A DNA stretch of 64,000 bases, from the NCBI GenBank assembly GCA_020636535.1, contig JACJXT010000011.1, forward strand, positions 558,001-622,000. Reading direction: 5' to 3'. The DNA comes from Chitinophagales bacterium (GTDB lineage Bacteria > Bacteroidota > Bacteroidia > Chitinophagales > JADIYW01). A model generated the notes under the pieces. That model had not been told where the DNA came from and searched no databases. It saw nothing but the letters and a program-made list of their open reading frames with translations. The position numbers and the translations under genes are program-made. This document shows, in pieces, positions 18,063 to 26,380 of this stretch (position 1 is its first letter; each line of letters begins with the position of its first letter).

Positions 18063-18569
18063 ATGCTAACATTAATCGAAATAGGTAAAACACTAAAAGT
18101 ACATGGCGTACAAGGTGCTATAAAAATTTTTATAGCATCACATTACATCAACGATTTTGAAAAAAAAGTCAACTTCTTATTTATTGATGAAGTACCTTAT
18201 CAAATTGTAGAAAAAGAAATTGTAGCAGATGATCATGCTATTGTTTTATTAGATGACATTACAACGAAAGATGCAGCTCAACGATTGTCGAACAAAACAA
18301 TTAAAGTAGATGCAAAAAACATCCAAGAAAAAAATCCAACAAAAGAATTATTAGCATTAGTTGGATATACACTAAAAGACAAAACTTCTAAAACAAATAT
18401 CATTATTCAAGATATCATAGAATATCCAAGTCAGCTAATGATAAAAAGTACACACAACAACAATGAAATACTACTTCCATTGCATCCAGACTTTGTTCAA
18501 TCCATTAATCATAAAACAAAAACAATTGTAGTAACTTTGCCAGAAGGCATTATAGACTTACAATTATGA
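18063..18569 (+). CDS. rimM: 16S rRNA processing protein RimM
   Basis: 168 residues from the ATG at 18063. An in-frame GTG at 18042 lies inside the terminator hairpin, and the family N-terminus (LTLIEIGKTLKVHGVQGAIKIF) starts right after 18063. RimM binds ribosomal protein S19 during assembly of the 30S head. The N-terminal RimM beta-barrel has the conserved IGKTLKVHGVQGAIKI signature. The C-terminal PRC-barrel half includes LLALVGYTLKDKTSKTNIII, NEILLPLHPDFVQSINHKT and TIVVTLPEGIIDLQL, the last close to the family's P-EGL/I-L ending. The stop overlaps the trmD start (ATGA), indicating translational coupling. Its own promoter may lie in the hairpin loop just upstream. Confidence 0.95.
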   Translation: MLTLIEIGKTLKVHGVQGAIKIFIASHYINDFEKKVNFLFIDEVPYQIVEKEIVADDHAIVLLDDITTKDAAQRLSNKTIKVDAKNIQEKNPTKELLALVGYTLKDKTSKTNIIIQDIIEYPSQLMIKSTHNNNEILLPLHPDFVQSINHKTKTIVVTLPEGIIDLQL

Positions 18570-19255
18570 GAATAGATATTATAGCAGCAGTTCCTAACTT
18601 ATTAAATAGTTTTTTTGAACACTCTATTTTAAAGAGAGCAGCAAACAATAATTTATTGTCTATTCATTTACACGATTTACGAGATTATACACAATACAAG
18701 CATCAACAAATAGACGACTACCAATATGGTGGTGGTGCAGGAATGGTATTAATGATAGAACCAATCATCAATTGTATCAATCAACTAAAAGAAAAAAATG
18801 CGTACGACGAAATTATTTTTCTAACGCCAGATGGTGAATTGTTCCATCAAGCAATGGCAAACCAATTGTCTTTATATAAAAACCTAATTTTATTGTGTGG
18901 ACATTATAAAGGCATCGATGAAAGAGTTAGAGAACACATTATTACCAAAGAAATTTCTATAGGTGATTTTGTTTTATCTGGTGGCGAAATTGCTGCTGCT
19001 ATTGTTGCAGATGCAGTTGGAAGATTAATTCCTGGTGTTTTAAACAACGAAACATCTGCTTTGTCAGACTCATTTCAAGATAATTTATTAGCACCACCAG
19101 TGTATACACGACCATCAGCATATAATGGTTGGAAAGTACCAGAAGTTTTATTAAGTGGCAACGATAAACTTATAGATGATTGGCGATATCAGCAATCACT
19201 ACAAAGAACCAAAGAACGCAGACCAGAGTTGTACAAAAAGCTTGATATAAATTAA
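18566..19255 (+). CDS. trmD: tRNA (guanine-37-N1)-methyltransferase TrmD
   Basis: Methylates G37 of tRNAs that read CNN, CCN and CGG codons, preventing +1 frameshifts. 229 residues, normal length for TrmD. Trefoil-knot SAM-site motifs are present: YQYGGGAGMVLMIEPI, LILLCGHYKGIDERV, and EISIGDFVLSGGEIAA with the catalytic Asp. The C-terminal motif DNLLAPPVYTRPSAYNGWKVPEVLLSGN is intact. It starts on the last bases of rimM (4-base overlap) and ends 59 bases before rplS. Between trmD and rplS there is a good promoter, so rplS can also be made separately. Confidence 0.97.
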   Translation: MRIDIIAAVPNLLNSFFEHSILKRAANNNLLSIHLHDLRDYTQYKHQQIDDYQYGGGAGMVLMIEPIINCINQLKEKNAYDEIIFLTPDGELFHQAMANQLSLYKNLILLCGHYKGIDERVREHIITKEISIGDFVLSGGEIAAAIVADAVGRLIPGVLNNETSALSDSFQDNLLAPPVYTRPSAYNGWKVPEVLLSGNDKLIDDWRYQQSLQRTKERRPELYKKLDIN

Positions 19256-19261
19256 TTAATA

Positions 19262-19291
19262 TTGACATTTAAAAATAATATTGTATCTTTG
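19262..19291 (+). promoter_or_regulatory. rplS promoter
   Basis: TTGACA at 19262-19267 and TATCTTTG at 19284-19291 (16 bases between) fit the Bacteroidota -33/-7 consensus. The box is followed by CAC, 23 bases before the rplS ATG. Confidence 0.75.
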
Positions 19292-19314
19292 CACTCTCTT
19301 TAAATCGAAGTATC

Positions 19315-19671
19315 ATGGATAAGATAAAAGAATTAGAACAAACATTGATTACTGCAAACCAGCATCCTGAGTTTAAAGCAGGTGATAATATAGATGTACA
19401 CTATAAAATTAAAGAAGGAAACAAAGAAAGAATCCAAATCTTTAAAGGTAATGTTTTACAAATCAACGGAAGTGGAATGACTAAAACATTTACGGTAAGA
19501 AAAATTTCTAATGGTGTAGGTGTAGAAAGAATTTTTCCAATCAATTCACCAAACATCGAAAAAATTGAAGTGAATAAAGTAGGTAAAGTAAGAAGAGCTA
19601 AAATTTTCTACATCAGAGAATTAAAAGGAAAAGCAGCAAGAATCAAAGAAAAAATCGTAGTAAAAAAATAA
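19315..19671 (+). CDS. rplS: 50S ribosomal protein L19
   Basis: 118 residues, normal L19 length. The protein sits at the 30S-50S interface. Family phrases are FKAGDNIDVHYKIKEGNKER, IQIFKGNVLQINGSGMTKTF, TVRKISNGVGVERIFPINSP and the basic tail KVGKVRRAKIFYIRELKGKA. It is the last gene of the rpsP-rimM-trmD-rplS cluster; it has a strong promoter of its own immediately upstream and an intrinsic terminator 25 bases downstream. Confidence 0.98.
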   Translation: MDKIKELEQTLITANQHPEFKAGDNIDVHYKIKEGNKERIQIFKGNVLQINGSGMTKTFTVRKISNGVGVERIFPINSPNIEKIEVNKVGKVRRAKIFYIRELKGKAARIKEKIVVKK

Positions 19672-19696
19672 GCATTACTACTTTAAAATTATATTT

Positions 19697-19727
19697 AATG
19701 CCTTACAATTTTGTGAGGCATTTTTTG
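19697..19727 (+). terminator. Intrinsic terminator of rplS
   Basis: 12-bp stem AATGCCTTACAA/TTGTGAGGCATT (one G-T pair), two-base loop, then a T-run ending TTTTTTG. Confidence 0.9.
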
Positions 19728-19954
19728 TTTCTGGTATTCGTCGTCAATCTGAGTGTAGTTTATGAAGCGAAGATTCTCATTATACCAAAATTATGTAGTT
19801 CTCATGCTGAATCTGTTTGCAGTAGGCAGGTTTAATTCAGAATCCGTTATAAAAGTAGATTCCGAAACAAGTTCGGAATGAAGTCTGTGTTATAAATCTA
19901 TGCTTTGTTTTGTGTCACACGAAACAATATAAATATTCTTACCTTACTTTTTAA

Positions 19955-20827
19955 TCAAGATAACCGTTCTAAAATAGTTTTAATCAATTTATCTACAGGA
20001 GCTTTAGTATCTTTACTAAACTCACCCAATGCTCTATTGGCCAAAATAGCATTAAACGAAATACAATGATGACCTAATAATTTTCCCATACCATAAATAC
20101 CACTCGTTTCCATTTCTAAATTGGTAATCATGCGATCATTCAAAACAGAGCGTTGAGCTAACTCATCTAAAAAGTTTTGTTGCTTGGTAGGCAAACGCAA
20201 AACTCTACCTTGTGGACCATAAAATCCTGCATTAGTTAAAGTAATGCCTTTGTAAATATCTTTAGCCAAGCTATTTAATAATTCACTAGAACAAGTAGTA
20301 GTGGTAATAGGAATTTTCAAATCACTTAAACATTTTATTATACAATTACTAATACTATTTTCTTCATTGTTTTCTTCATAATGATAAAAACTCATTAAAC
20401 CTTCTAAACCAACAGCATACTCACTTACTAAAAAACTGTCAACAGGAATTTCTGCTTGCAAAGCACCACTAGTGCCAATTCTAATTATATTTAATTTGGT
20501 TAATTCATCTTTTATCATTTTCGTAGATAAATCAATATTTACCAAAGCATCTAACTCATTCATCACAATATCAATATTATCTGTTCCCATTCCAGTCGAC
20601 ATTACAGTCAATTCCGTATTGCCTAATCTTCCAGTATGAATAACAAATTCTCGCTTCGTTTTCTTCAATCTAATACTATCAAAATACTGCGACACTTTAG
20701 GCACTCGTTCTGGATCGCCTACAAAAATAATGTTAGTCGCAATATCTTCAGGTAATAAATTCAAGTGATAAACACTTCCATCTTCATTTAAAATTAATTC
20801 ACTAGGAGCAATAGCTTGTCTTTTCAT
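19955..20827 (-). CDS. Nucleoside phosphorylase, uridine phosphorylase-like
   Basis: 290 residues of the PNP/UDP hexameric family, which splits nucleosides with phosphate into base and ribose-1-phosphate. The phosphate-binding start IIFVGDPERVPKVSQYF is clear, then TVMSTGMGTDNIDIVMNELDAL, LNIIRIGTSGALQAEIPVDSF and the ribose-binding MITNLEMETSGIYGMGKLLGH (Met-Glu-Thr). The base-specific region lacks the strict E. coli Udp signature, so preference for uridine over other nucleosides is only probable. It has no signal peptide. It is divergent from recQ; the start codons are about 36 bases apart. The spacer downstream (19728-19954) holds only an inverted repeat (ATTCCGAA/TTCGGAAT). Confidence 0.9.
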   Translation of the reverse strand: MKRQAIAPSELILNEDGSVYHLNLLPEDIATNIIFVGDPERVPKVSQYFDSIRLKKTKREFVIHTGRLGNTELTVMSTGMGTDNIDIVMNELDALVNIDLSTKMIKDELTKLNIIRIGTSGALQAEIPVDSFLVSEYAVGLEGLMSFYHYEENNEENSISNCIIKCLSDLKIPITTTTCSSELLNSLAKDIYKGITLTNAGFYGPQGRVLRLPTKQQNFLDELAQRSVLNDRMITNLEMETSGIYGMGKLLGHHCISFNAILANRALGEFSKDTKAPVDKLIKTILERLS

Positions 20828-20863
20828 ATCTTAGTAAAAATATTAGGCAATTTACATAAAATC

Positions 20864-22771
20864 GTGCGTAGTTTGCAAACACCACAAGACATATTAAAAC
20901 AATATTGGAAATATGATGCATTCAGACCATTACAAGCAGACATTATCCAGAGTGTGTTAGATGGAAACGATACCTTAGCATTATTACCAACTGGTGGAGG
21001 AAAGTCAATTTGTTTTCAAGTGCCAGCAATGATGAAAGATGGCATTTGTATAGTTATTTCGCCTTTAATTGCTTTGATGAAAGACCAAGTACATCAACTT
21101 AAACAAAGAGAAATTAAAGCAGCCGCTATTTACAGTGGATTGTCTTATCAAGAAATTGATATTATATTAAATAATGCAGTATTTAGTTATTATAAATTTT
21201 TGTATGTTTCCCCAGAGCGTTTAAAAACAGATATTTTTTTAGAACGATTTAAAGACATGCCTGTTAATTTAATTGCTGTTGATGAAGCACATTGTATTTC
21301 GCAATGGGGTTACGATTTTAGACCACCGTATTTAGAAATTGCCAATATTCGTGAATATCATAATAGCGTACCAGTATTAGCACTTACTGCAAGTGCTACA
21401 CCAATAGTTCAAAAAGATATACAAGAAAAACTACATTTTAATCACAATCAAGTTTTTAAGAAATCTTTTTTAAGAGAGAACATTAGTTTTGTAGTACGAC
21501 ATGAAACGGCAAAGCTACCTAAGCTTTTAGAAATTATAGAACAACTTAAAGGAAGTGGCATTATTTATGTTCGCAATAGAAAACAAACTCAGGTCATAGC
21601 CGATTATCTAAAAAAAAATAAAATTAGTGCCGATTTTTATCATGCTGGATTAGATACACCGACAAGAGATTTAAAACAAAACAACTGGATTGCTAATAAA
21701 ACTAAGGTAATTGTTTGTACCAATGCATTTGGAATGGGAATTGACAAACCAGATGTGCGTTTTGTAATACACATTGATATTCCAGAAAATTTAGAAGCGT
21801 ATTATCAAGAAGCAGGAAGAGCAGGAAGAGATGGCAAAAAATCGTATGCTATTTTATTATATACAGATGATGATAAAGAAAATTTAACTAAAAATATAGC
21901 ACAGAAATTTCCACCAATTGAAGAAGTGAAACAGATTTACAACGCAGTATTTAATCACTACAATATTGCATTAGGAAATGGAAAGTTCAACACTAAAGAA
22001 TTTGATATATATTATTTTTCAAAGTTATTTAACAAGCAAGTTGCCGTAGTGTATAATAGCTTAAAAATTTTAGAGCAAGCCAATTATATGCAACTAAACG
22101 AAAGTGTAATGATTCCAGCACGACTAAAGTTTACTGTAGATAAAATGTCGTTGTACAATTACCAAATTAAAAATCCAAAGTACAATGAAATTATTAAAGC
22201 ATTGCTACGAGCTTATGGTGGAATTTTAGAATTTTATACCAATATCAAAGAAAAAGATTTAGCTGTATTTTTAAAAACAGATGAATCTTCTATCGTTCAA
22301 CAACTTAATTATTTGAACAAACAAAATATTATCCACTATTTGCCACAAACCGATAAACCACAAATTACTTTCTTAGAAGAACGATTGCCAGAACAGAGTT
22401 TGTTGTTTGATACAGCATATCTACAAAAAAGAAAAGATATTGCTACTGAACAATTAAATGCAATTATAAATTATACTGAAAACACAGCTATTTGTAGACA
22501 AAAAATAATATGTACTTATTTTGGTGATGAAATTAATGATTGTGGACAATGTGATGTGTGCCTTGAAAAAAAATACAATGCACAGAAAACTGAAAAGCTA
22601 AAAGAAATCAAGAAAAATATATTAAGTATTTCTACAGATGTTTGGATAAACATTAATGATATTATACCAAAAAAACATTTTGAGAAGCACGACTACGAAT
22701 TGGTAATTAGAGAATTATTAGACGAACAGATTTTAATAATGAACGAAAAAAATGAAATCAAACGAAAATAA
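20864..22771 (+). CDS. recQ: ATP-dependent DNA helicase RecQ, short form
   Basis: 3'-5' DNA helicase acting in recombination repair and fork rescue. Motif I LLPTGGGKSICFQVPAM, motif Ia SPLIALMKDQV, motif II VDEAHCISQWGYDFRPPYLEI (DEAH), motif III LALTASATP, motif V VCTNAFGMGIDKPDVRFVIH and motif VI YYQEAGRAGRDGKKSYAIL are all intact. The RecQ-Ct zinc cluster is CRQKIICTYFG...CGQCDVC, followed by a short winged-helix tail (STDVWININDIIPKKHF). The C-terminal HRDC domain is absent, as in the RecQ1-like paralogues of Bacteroidota. No ATG precedes the helicase core: GTG (20864) or TTG (20873) are the best starts, since a TTG at 20816 overlaps the divergent gene. It overlaps the next gene by 20 bases. 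Confidence 0.93.
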   Translation: MRSLQTPQDILKQYWKYDAFRPLQADIIQSVLDGNDTLALLPTGGGKSICFQVPAMMKDGICIVISPLIALMKDQVHQLKQREIKAAAIYSGLSYQEIDIILNNAVFSYYKFLYVSPERLKTDIFLERFKDMPVNLIAVDEAHCISQWGYDFRPPYLEIANIREYHNSVPVLALTASATPIVQKDIQEKLHFNHNQVFKKSFLRENISFVVRHETAKLPKLLEIIEQLKGSGIIYVRNRKQTQVIADYLKKNKISADFYHAGLDTPTRDLKQNNWIANKTKVIVCTNAFGMGIDKPDVRFVIHIDIPENLEAYYQEAGRAGRDGKKSYAILLYTDDDKENLTKNIAQKFPPIEEVKQIYNAVFNHYNIALGNGKFNTKEFDIYYFSKLFNKQVAVVYNSLKILEQANYMQLNESVMIPARLKFTVDKMSLYNYQIKNPKYNEIIKALLRAYGGILEFYTNIKEKDLAVFLKTDESSIVQQLNYLNKQNIIHYLPQTDKPQITFLEERLPEQSLLFDTAYLQKRKDIATEQLNAIINYTENTAICRQKIICTYFGDEINDCGQCDVCLEKKYNAQKTEKLKEIKKNILSISTDVWININDIIPKKHFEKHDYELVIRELLDEQILIMNEKNEIKRK

Positions 22772-23855
22772 ACATATCATTTTTACAGTAAGCAACGATA
22801 TTAGTTTCGACCAACGAATGCATAAAATTTGTTCAACATTAAGTAGTCAATATAAAGTAACACTTATTGGACGATTACTACCAAACTCAATGCCTATAGA
22901 CAAAAGAAACTACGAAACCAAAAGAATAAAATTGTGGTTCAACAACGGATTTTTATTTTATGCAGTACTAAACATCGCATTATTTTTTAAATTATTATTT
23001 ATTAAAGCAGACATTTTTTGTGCTTGTGATGCTGATACTTTACTAGCAGTTTTATTGGCAGGAAAAATTAGAAATAAAAAAAATGTTTTTGATGCACATG
23101 AATATTTTTCAGAATCTACAGAGATTGTAAACAAACCATTTGTAAAAAGCGTATGGCAAAAACTAGAACAGTTTGCCATACCAAAAGTAGATGCAGCTTA
23201 TACTGTATGCGATAGCTTAGCCAATATCTTTACCAAAAAGTACAACAAAAAATTTGAAGTCATTAGAAATGTACCTTTTGAAAACAAAAACAAAACATCT
23301 ATAAATGAAAAAAATAAATATTTATTATATCAAGGAAATTTGAATATTGGAAGAGGTTTAGAAGAAATGTTATTAGCAATGATGTATATCAATAATATTC
23401 CTTTATATATTATTGGTGATGGAATTATGCGACCAAAATTAGAAGCAATCATTCAAAAATATCAACTACAAGACAAAGTTTTTTTATTAGGAAGAAAAAC
23501 ACCAAAAGAAATTATTGCGTATACTCAAAATGCTTTTGTAGGAATTAATTTATTAGAAAACAGAGGATTAAGTTATTATTATTCTTTATCTAATAAATTT
23601 TTTGATTATATACAAGCACAAGTTCCACAAATTGCCATTGCATTTCCTGAGTATATTCACTACAACGAACAATACAATATAGCAGTAATGGTTGATAATT
23701 TAGAAATTCATACTATTGTTGATGCCTTGAATAAATTAATACAAGATGAAGACAAATACATACAACTAAAACTTAATTGTATTGAAGCAGCACAAGCATT
23801 AAATTGGAATAAAGAATCAATTCAGTTAATTAATATTTATAATAATTTATTTTAA
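22752..23855 (+). CDS. Glycosyltransferase, GT4-like (GT-B fold)
   Basis: 367 residues. The N-terminal Rossmann half shows VSNDISFDQRMHKICSTLSS, a typical acceptor-side start, and FDAHEYFSESTEI. The C-terminal donor-binding half shows YLLYQGNLNIGRGLEEMLLA, PLYIIGDGIMRPKLEAIIQK, VFLLGRKTPKEIIAYTQNA and a degenerate EX7E-type segment (LENRGLSYYYSLSNKFFDYI). It belongs to the broad GT4 group that uses nucleotide sugars; donor and acceptor cannot be told. The start overlaps recQ by 20 bases. It is followed 8 bases later by an acetyltransferase and then by another glycosyltransferase, so the three probably decorate one surface glycan or glycolipid. Confidence 0.9.
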   Translation: MKSNENKHIIFTVSNDISFDQRMHKICSTLSSQYKVTLIGRLLPNSMPIDKRNYETKRIKLWFNNGFLFYAVLNIALFFKLLFIKADIFCACDADTLLAVLLAGKIRNKKNVFDAHEYFSESTEIVNKPFVKSVWQKLEQFAIPKVDAAYTVCDSLANIFTKKYNKKFEVIRNVPFENKNKTSINEKNKYLLYQGNLNIGRGLEEMLLAMMYINNIPLYIIGDGIMRPKLEAIIQKYQLQDKVFLLGRKTPKEIIAYTQNAFVGINLLENRGLSYYYSLSNKFFDYIQAQVPQIAIAFPEYIHYNEQYNIAVMVDNLEIHTIVDALNKLIQDEDKYIQLKLNCIEAAQALNWNKESIQLINIYNNLF

Positions 23856-23863
23856 TTAAGTAT

Positions 23864-24424
23864 ATGACGGAAAAGCAAAAAATGTTAAACGGAAACCATT
23901 ATAATACCAGAGATAATGAACTAATTGCAGACTATCATCATGCTAAAAAGTGGCTACAACAATTTAATCACGCTGCTTCAGATGATGCCACACTTAAAGA
24001 AAATTGTTTAAAGCAATTACTGCAATTCAAAGGAAATGGTGTTTGGATAGAAGCTCCTTTCTATTGCGATTATGGTTATAATATTGCTATTGGCAACAAC
24101 TCATTTATCAATGCCAATTGCGTTTTTCTAGATAGCAATTTAATTACCATAGGAAAAAATGCACTTATTGCTCCAAGCGTACAAATTTATACAGCAACGC
24201 ATCCATTAAAAGCTACAGAAAGAATAATTAATGATAGGTACATTACTTATGCATTACCAGTTGCTATTGGCGATAATGTTTGGATTGGTGGCAATACTAT
24301 AATTTTTCCTGGCGTTACCATTGGCAATAATGTTACTATTGGAGCAGGAAGCGTAGTAACTAAAAATATACCAGATAATGTGTTGGCTTATGGTAATCCT
24401 TGTAAAATTATTAAAGAAATATAA
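23864..24424 (+). CDS. Sugar O-acetyltransferase, maltose/galactoside acetyltransferase type
   Basis: 186 residues of the left-handed beta-helix family. The short helical Mac domain (KQKMLNGNHYNTRDNELIAD) precedes hexapeptide turns (GYNIAIGNNSFINANCVFLD, ITIGKNALIAPSVQIYTATH, IGDNVWIGGNTIIFPGVTIG, NNVTIGAGSVVTKNIPDNVL). The catalytic His is in TATHPLKATERI. It ends in the usual YGNPCKIIKEI. Length and domain order match LacA/Maa/NodL proteins, which transfer acetyl from acetyl-CoA to a sugar hydroxyl. Its place between two glycosyltransferase genes suggests acetylation of a surface or exported glycan rather than free maltose. Confidence 0.93.
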   Translation: MTEKQKMLNGNHYNTRDNELIADYHHAKKWLQQFNHAASDDATLKENCLKQLLQFKGNGVWIEAPFYCDYGYNIAIGNNSFINANCVFLDSNLITIGKNALIAPSVQIYTATHPLKATERIINDRYITYALPVAIGDNVWIGGNTIIFPGVTIGNNVTIGAGSVVTKNIPDNVLAYGNPCKIIKEI

Positions 24425-24432
24425 ATATTACA

Positions 24433-25551
24433 ATGACTAAAAATATACATATTATTTGTTTTGATGTTCCTTTTCCAGCAAACTATGGTGGTGCTATGGA
24501 AGAATTTTATAAAATCAAAGGATTACATCAATTAGGTGTAAATATAATTTTGCATTGCTTTACTTATAACGATAGAATAGAACAAAATGAATTAAATCAA
24601 TATTGTAATAAAATTTATTATTATAAAAGAGATACTAGTTTTACTAACTTATTATCTAAAATTCCTTTTGTAGTGAAATCAAGAGCCAATGAAGCATTGC
24701 TACAAAATTTACTACAAGATGATTATCCAATTTTATTTGATGCTACACACACTACTTATTTTATCAATCACGAAAAATTAAAAAATAGAAAAAAAATAAT
24801 TCGACTACACAATATCGAATGGATTTATTACAATACATTGTTTCATTCAGAATTTAGTATAAAATCATTATTATACTTTTATTCAGAATATAAAAAATTA
24901 AGAAACTACGATGCTGTTTTTGAACATGCTGATATTTTATCTTGCTTATCTACTACAGATTACGACTATTACAAAAACAAATTTCCAGAAAAAAATATCC
25001 ATTTTATTCCAGTTTTTCATCCAAACGAAACTATAAATTGTAAAACAGGAAAAGGCAATTACATCTTATATCATGGCAATTTGTCGGTCATAGATAATTA
25101 TGCATCTATCATTTCACTACTAGAAAATGAATTAAAAGACATCGATTTTCCAATTAAAATTGCAGGTAAAAATCCAGACCAATCCTTAATAAATTTTGTC
25201 AAAAATAAATCCAATATCCAATTAATTCCAAATCCAACAGATGATGAATTGCAAACACTTATACAAAATGCACAATGTTGTTTAGCTGTTGCTGGTTCGC
25301 CAACTGGTGTTAAACTTAAATTGGTCAACACTTTATTTAATGGCAGATTTTGTTTGTCGAACGAAGGTGGTTGTGTTGGCAGCAATCTAGAAAATCAAGT
25401 GCTACGCATAGATGAATGTGATACTACAACAATTGAAGCATTGCTACAACAAAACTTTACGCAACAAAATTTGTTAGATAGACAACAAGCATTACTACAA
25501 TATCATAATTTAGATAATGCACAACAATTAATTAATCATATATTTAATTAA
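24433..25551 (+). CDS. Glycosyltransferase, GT-B fold
   Basis: 372 residues. The N-terminal half has FDVPFPANYGGAMEEFYKIK (the glycine-rich acceptor loop of GT-B enzymes), GVNIILHCFTYNDRIEQNEL and IIRLHNIEWIYYNTLFHSEF. The C-terminal half has YILYHGNLSVIDNYASIISL, FPIKIAGKNPDQSLINFVKN, IQLIPNPTDDELQTLIQNAQ and GVKLKLVNTLFNGRFCLSNE, the usual donor-site arrangement (GVKLKLV in the place of the E-rich motif). It resembles the mannosyltransferase-like proteins of Bacteroidota surface-sugar clusters. It is the last gene of the recQ-GT-acetyltransferase-GT run, with 8-base spacing from the previous gene. The structured repeat at 25594 follows. Confidence 0.85.
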   Translation: MTKNIHIICFDVPFPANYGGAMEEFYKIKGLHQLGVNIILHCFTYNDRIEQNELNQYCNKIYYYKRDTSFTNLLSKIPFVVKSRANEALLQNLLQDDYPILFDATHTTYFINHEKLKNRKKIIRLHNIEWIYYNTLFHSEFSIKSLLYFYSEYKKLRNYDAVFEHADILSCLSTTDYDYYKNKFPEKNIHFIPVFHPNETINCKTGKGNYILYHGNLSVIDNYASIISLLENELKDIDFPIKIAGKNPDQSLINFVKNKSNIQLIPNPTDDELQTLIQNAQCCLAVAGSPTGVKLKLVNTLFNGRFCLSNEGGCVGSNLENQVLRIDECDTTTIEALLQQNFTQQNLLDRQQALLQYHNLDNAQQLINHIFN

Positions 25552-25593
25552 CATAAATAAAAAAATATTTTAATTGTAGCGTTTCGTTTGCTT

Positions 25594-25760
25594 GGAAGTC
25601 TTTTTTAGCAATAGTTGCAAATGTTTCGGAAGTGCATTGCGAAGTATGAGCAATAAGCATGAAGAAACAAATTTGTCAACGATTTGCAGCGTGCAACAAA
25701 GCAAAATTGCCTTAAAAGACTTCTTGATTTTTGCTCCACTTTGTATCAAGGCAAAGTGGA
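25594..25760 (+). repeat. Dispersed structured noncoding element, copy 1
   Basis: Four helices can be drawn. P1: GAAGTCTTTT...GCAAT (25595-25612) with ATTGC...AAAAGACTTC (25706-25723), with a 3x3 internal loop. P2: GTTTC (25623-25627) with GAAAC (25664-25668). P3: TGCATTGC with GCAATAAGCA (25633-25659). P4: TCCACTTTG with CAAAGTGGA (25735-25760), loop TATCAAGG. Copy 2 at 31590 keeps the loops and changes the stems in a compensatory way. A third P4-like hairpin lies at 25787-25812 (CTACTTTT/AAAAGTAG) and a GGTTGGTG/CACCGACC hairpin at 25834-25853. The whole spacer 25552-25885 has no supported gene. Confidence 0.75.
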
Positions 25761-25885
25761 AAATAAAAACTATTTATAGTTTTTGCTACTTTTGTACCAA
25801 GATAAAAGTAGGTAGTAAAAATATTTATTTATCGGTTGGTGTCTTCACCGACCGAAATCTTATGTTAAGGAAATCAAATAATAAT

Positions 25886-26380
25886 ATGAATAAGATAATC
25901 ACTATAACACTCATTTTAATTTTACTTGGATTTATATATTATAAATTTTCAACTAAAAAAGCACCACCAATTCCAATAGACAAAACAAAATTAGAGAAGC
26001 AAGATGGTATGTTTATCAACTTAGAAAATTATAGAGGCAAAGTAATGATAGTCAGTTATTTTCAAACATGGTGTGGCGATTGCATTAGAGAACAACCTGA
26101 GTTGATGCAATTACAACAAACATTTAGCAAAGAGGAACTTCAAATTTTAATGATAACAGATGAATCTTGGGAAAAAATTAATGCATTCAAAGCCAAACAC
26201 AATAGTACATTAGATTTTTACAAAAGCGAAAAAGCATTAAAAAGTATTGGCATTCATCGTTTTCCTACCACTTATTTGTTAGATAAAAACGGACAATTAG
26301 TAGAAGCAAAAGTAGAAGGCATCGATTGGTACAATGAAACCATGGTAGCAGAAATTAAATCGTTAATCAGTGCAAACTAA
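25886..26380 (+). CDS. Membrane-anchored thioredoxin-like (TlpA/ResA-type) protein
   Basis: 164 residues from the ATG at 25886. The frame stays open upstream to 25592, but that stretch is the structured repeat, and the membrane anchor (KIITITLILILLGFIYYKF) begins right after this ATG. The thioredoxin fold is complete: redox motif WCGDC in MIVSYFQTWCGDCIREQPEL, cis-Pro in HRFPTTYLLDKNGQLVEAKV. TlpA-like proteins reduce disulfides in envelope proteins or serve cytochrome maturation; with no cyt c genes nearby the target is unknown. It faces the DUF3604 gene, and the two stop codons overlap (26377-26380). Confidence 0.9.
   Translation: MNKIITITLILILLGFIYYKFSTKKAPPIPIDKTKLEKQDGMFINLENYRGKVMIVSYFQTWCGDCIREQPELMQLQQTFSKEELQILMITDESWEKINAFKAKHNSTLDFYKSEKALKSIGIHRFPTTYLLDKNGQLVEAKVEGIDWYNETMVAEIKSLISAN

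Noticed and set aside
25592..25885. In-frame N-terminal extension of the thioredoxin-like gene
   Set aside because: It reads through the structured repeat; the membrane anchor starts at the ATG at 25886.
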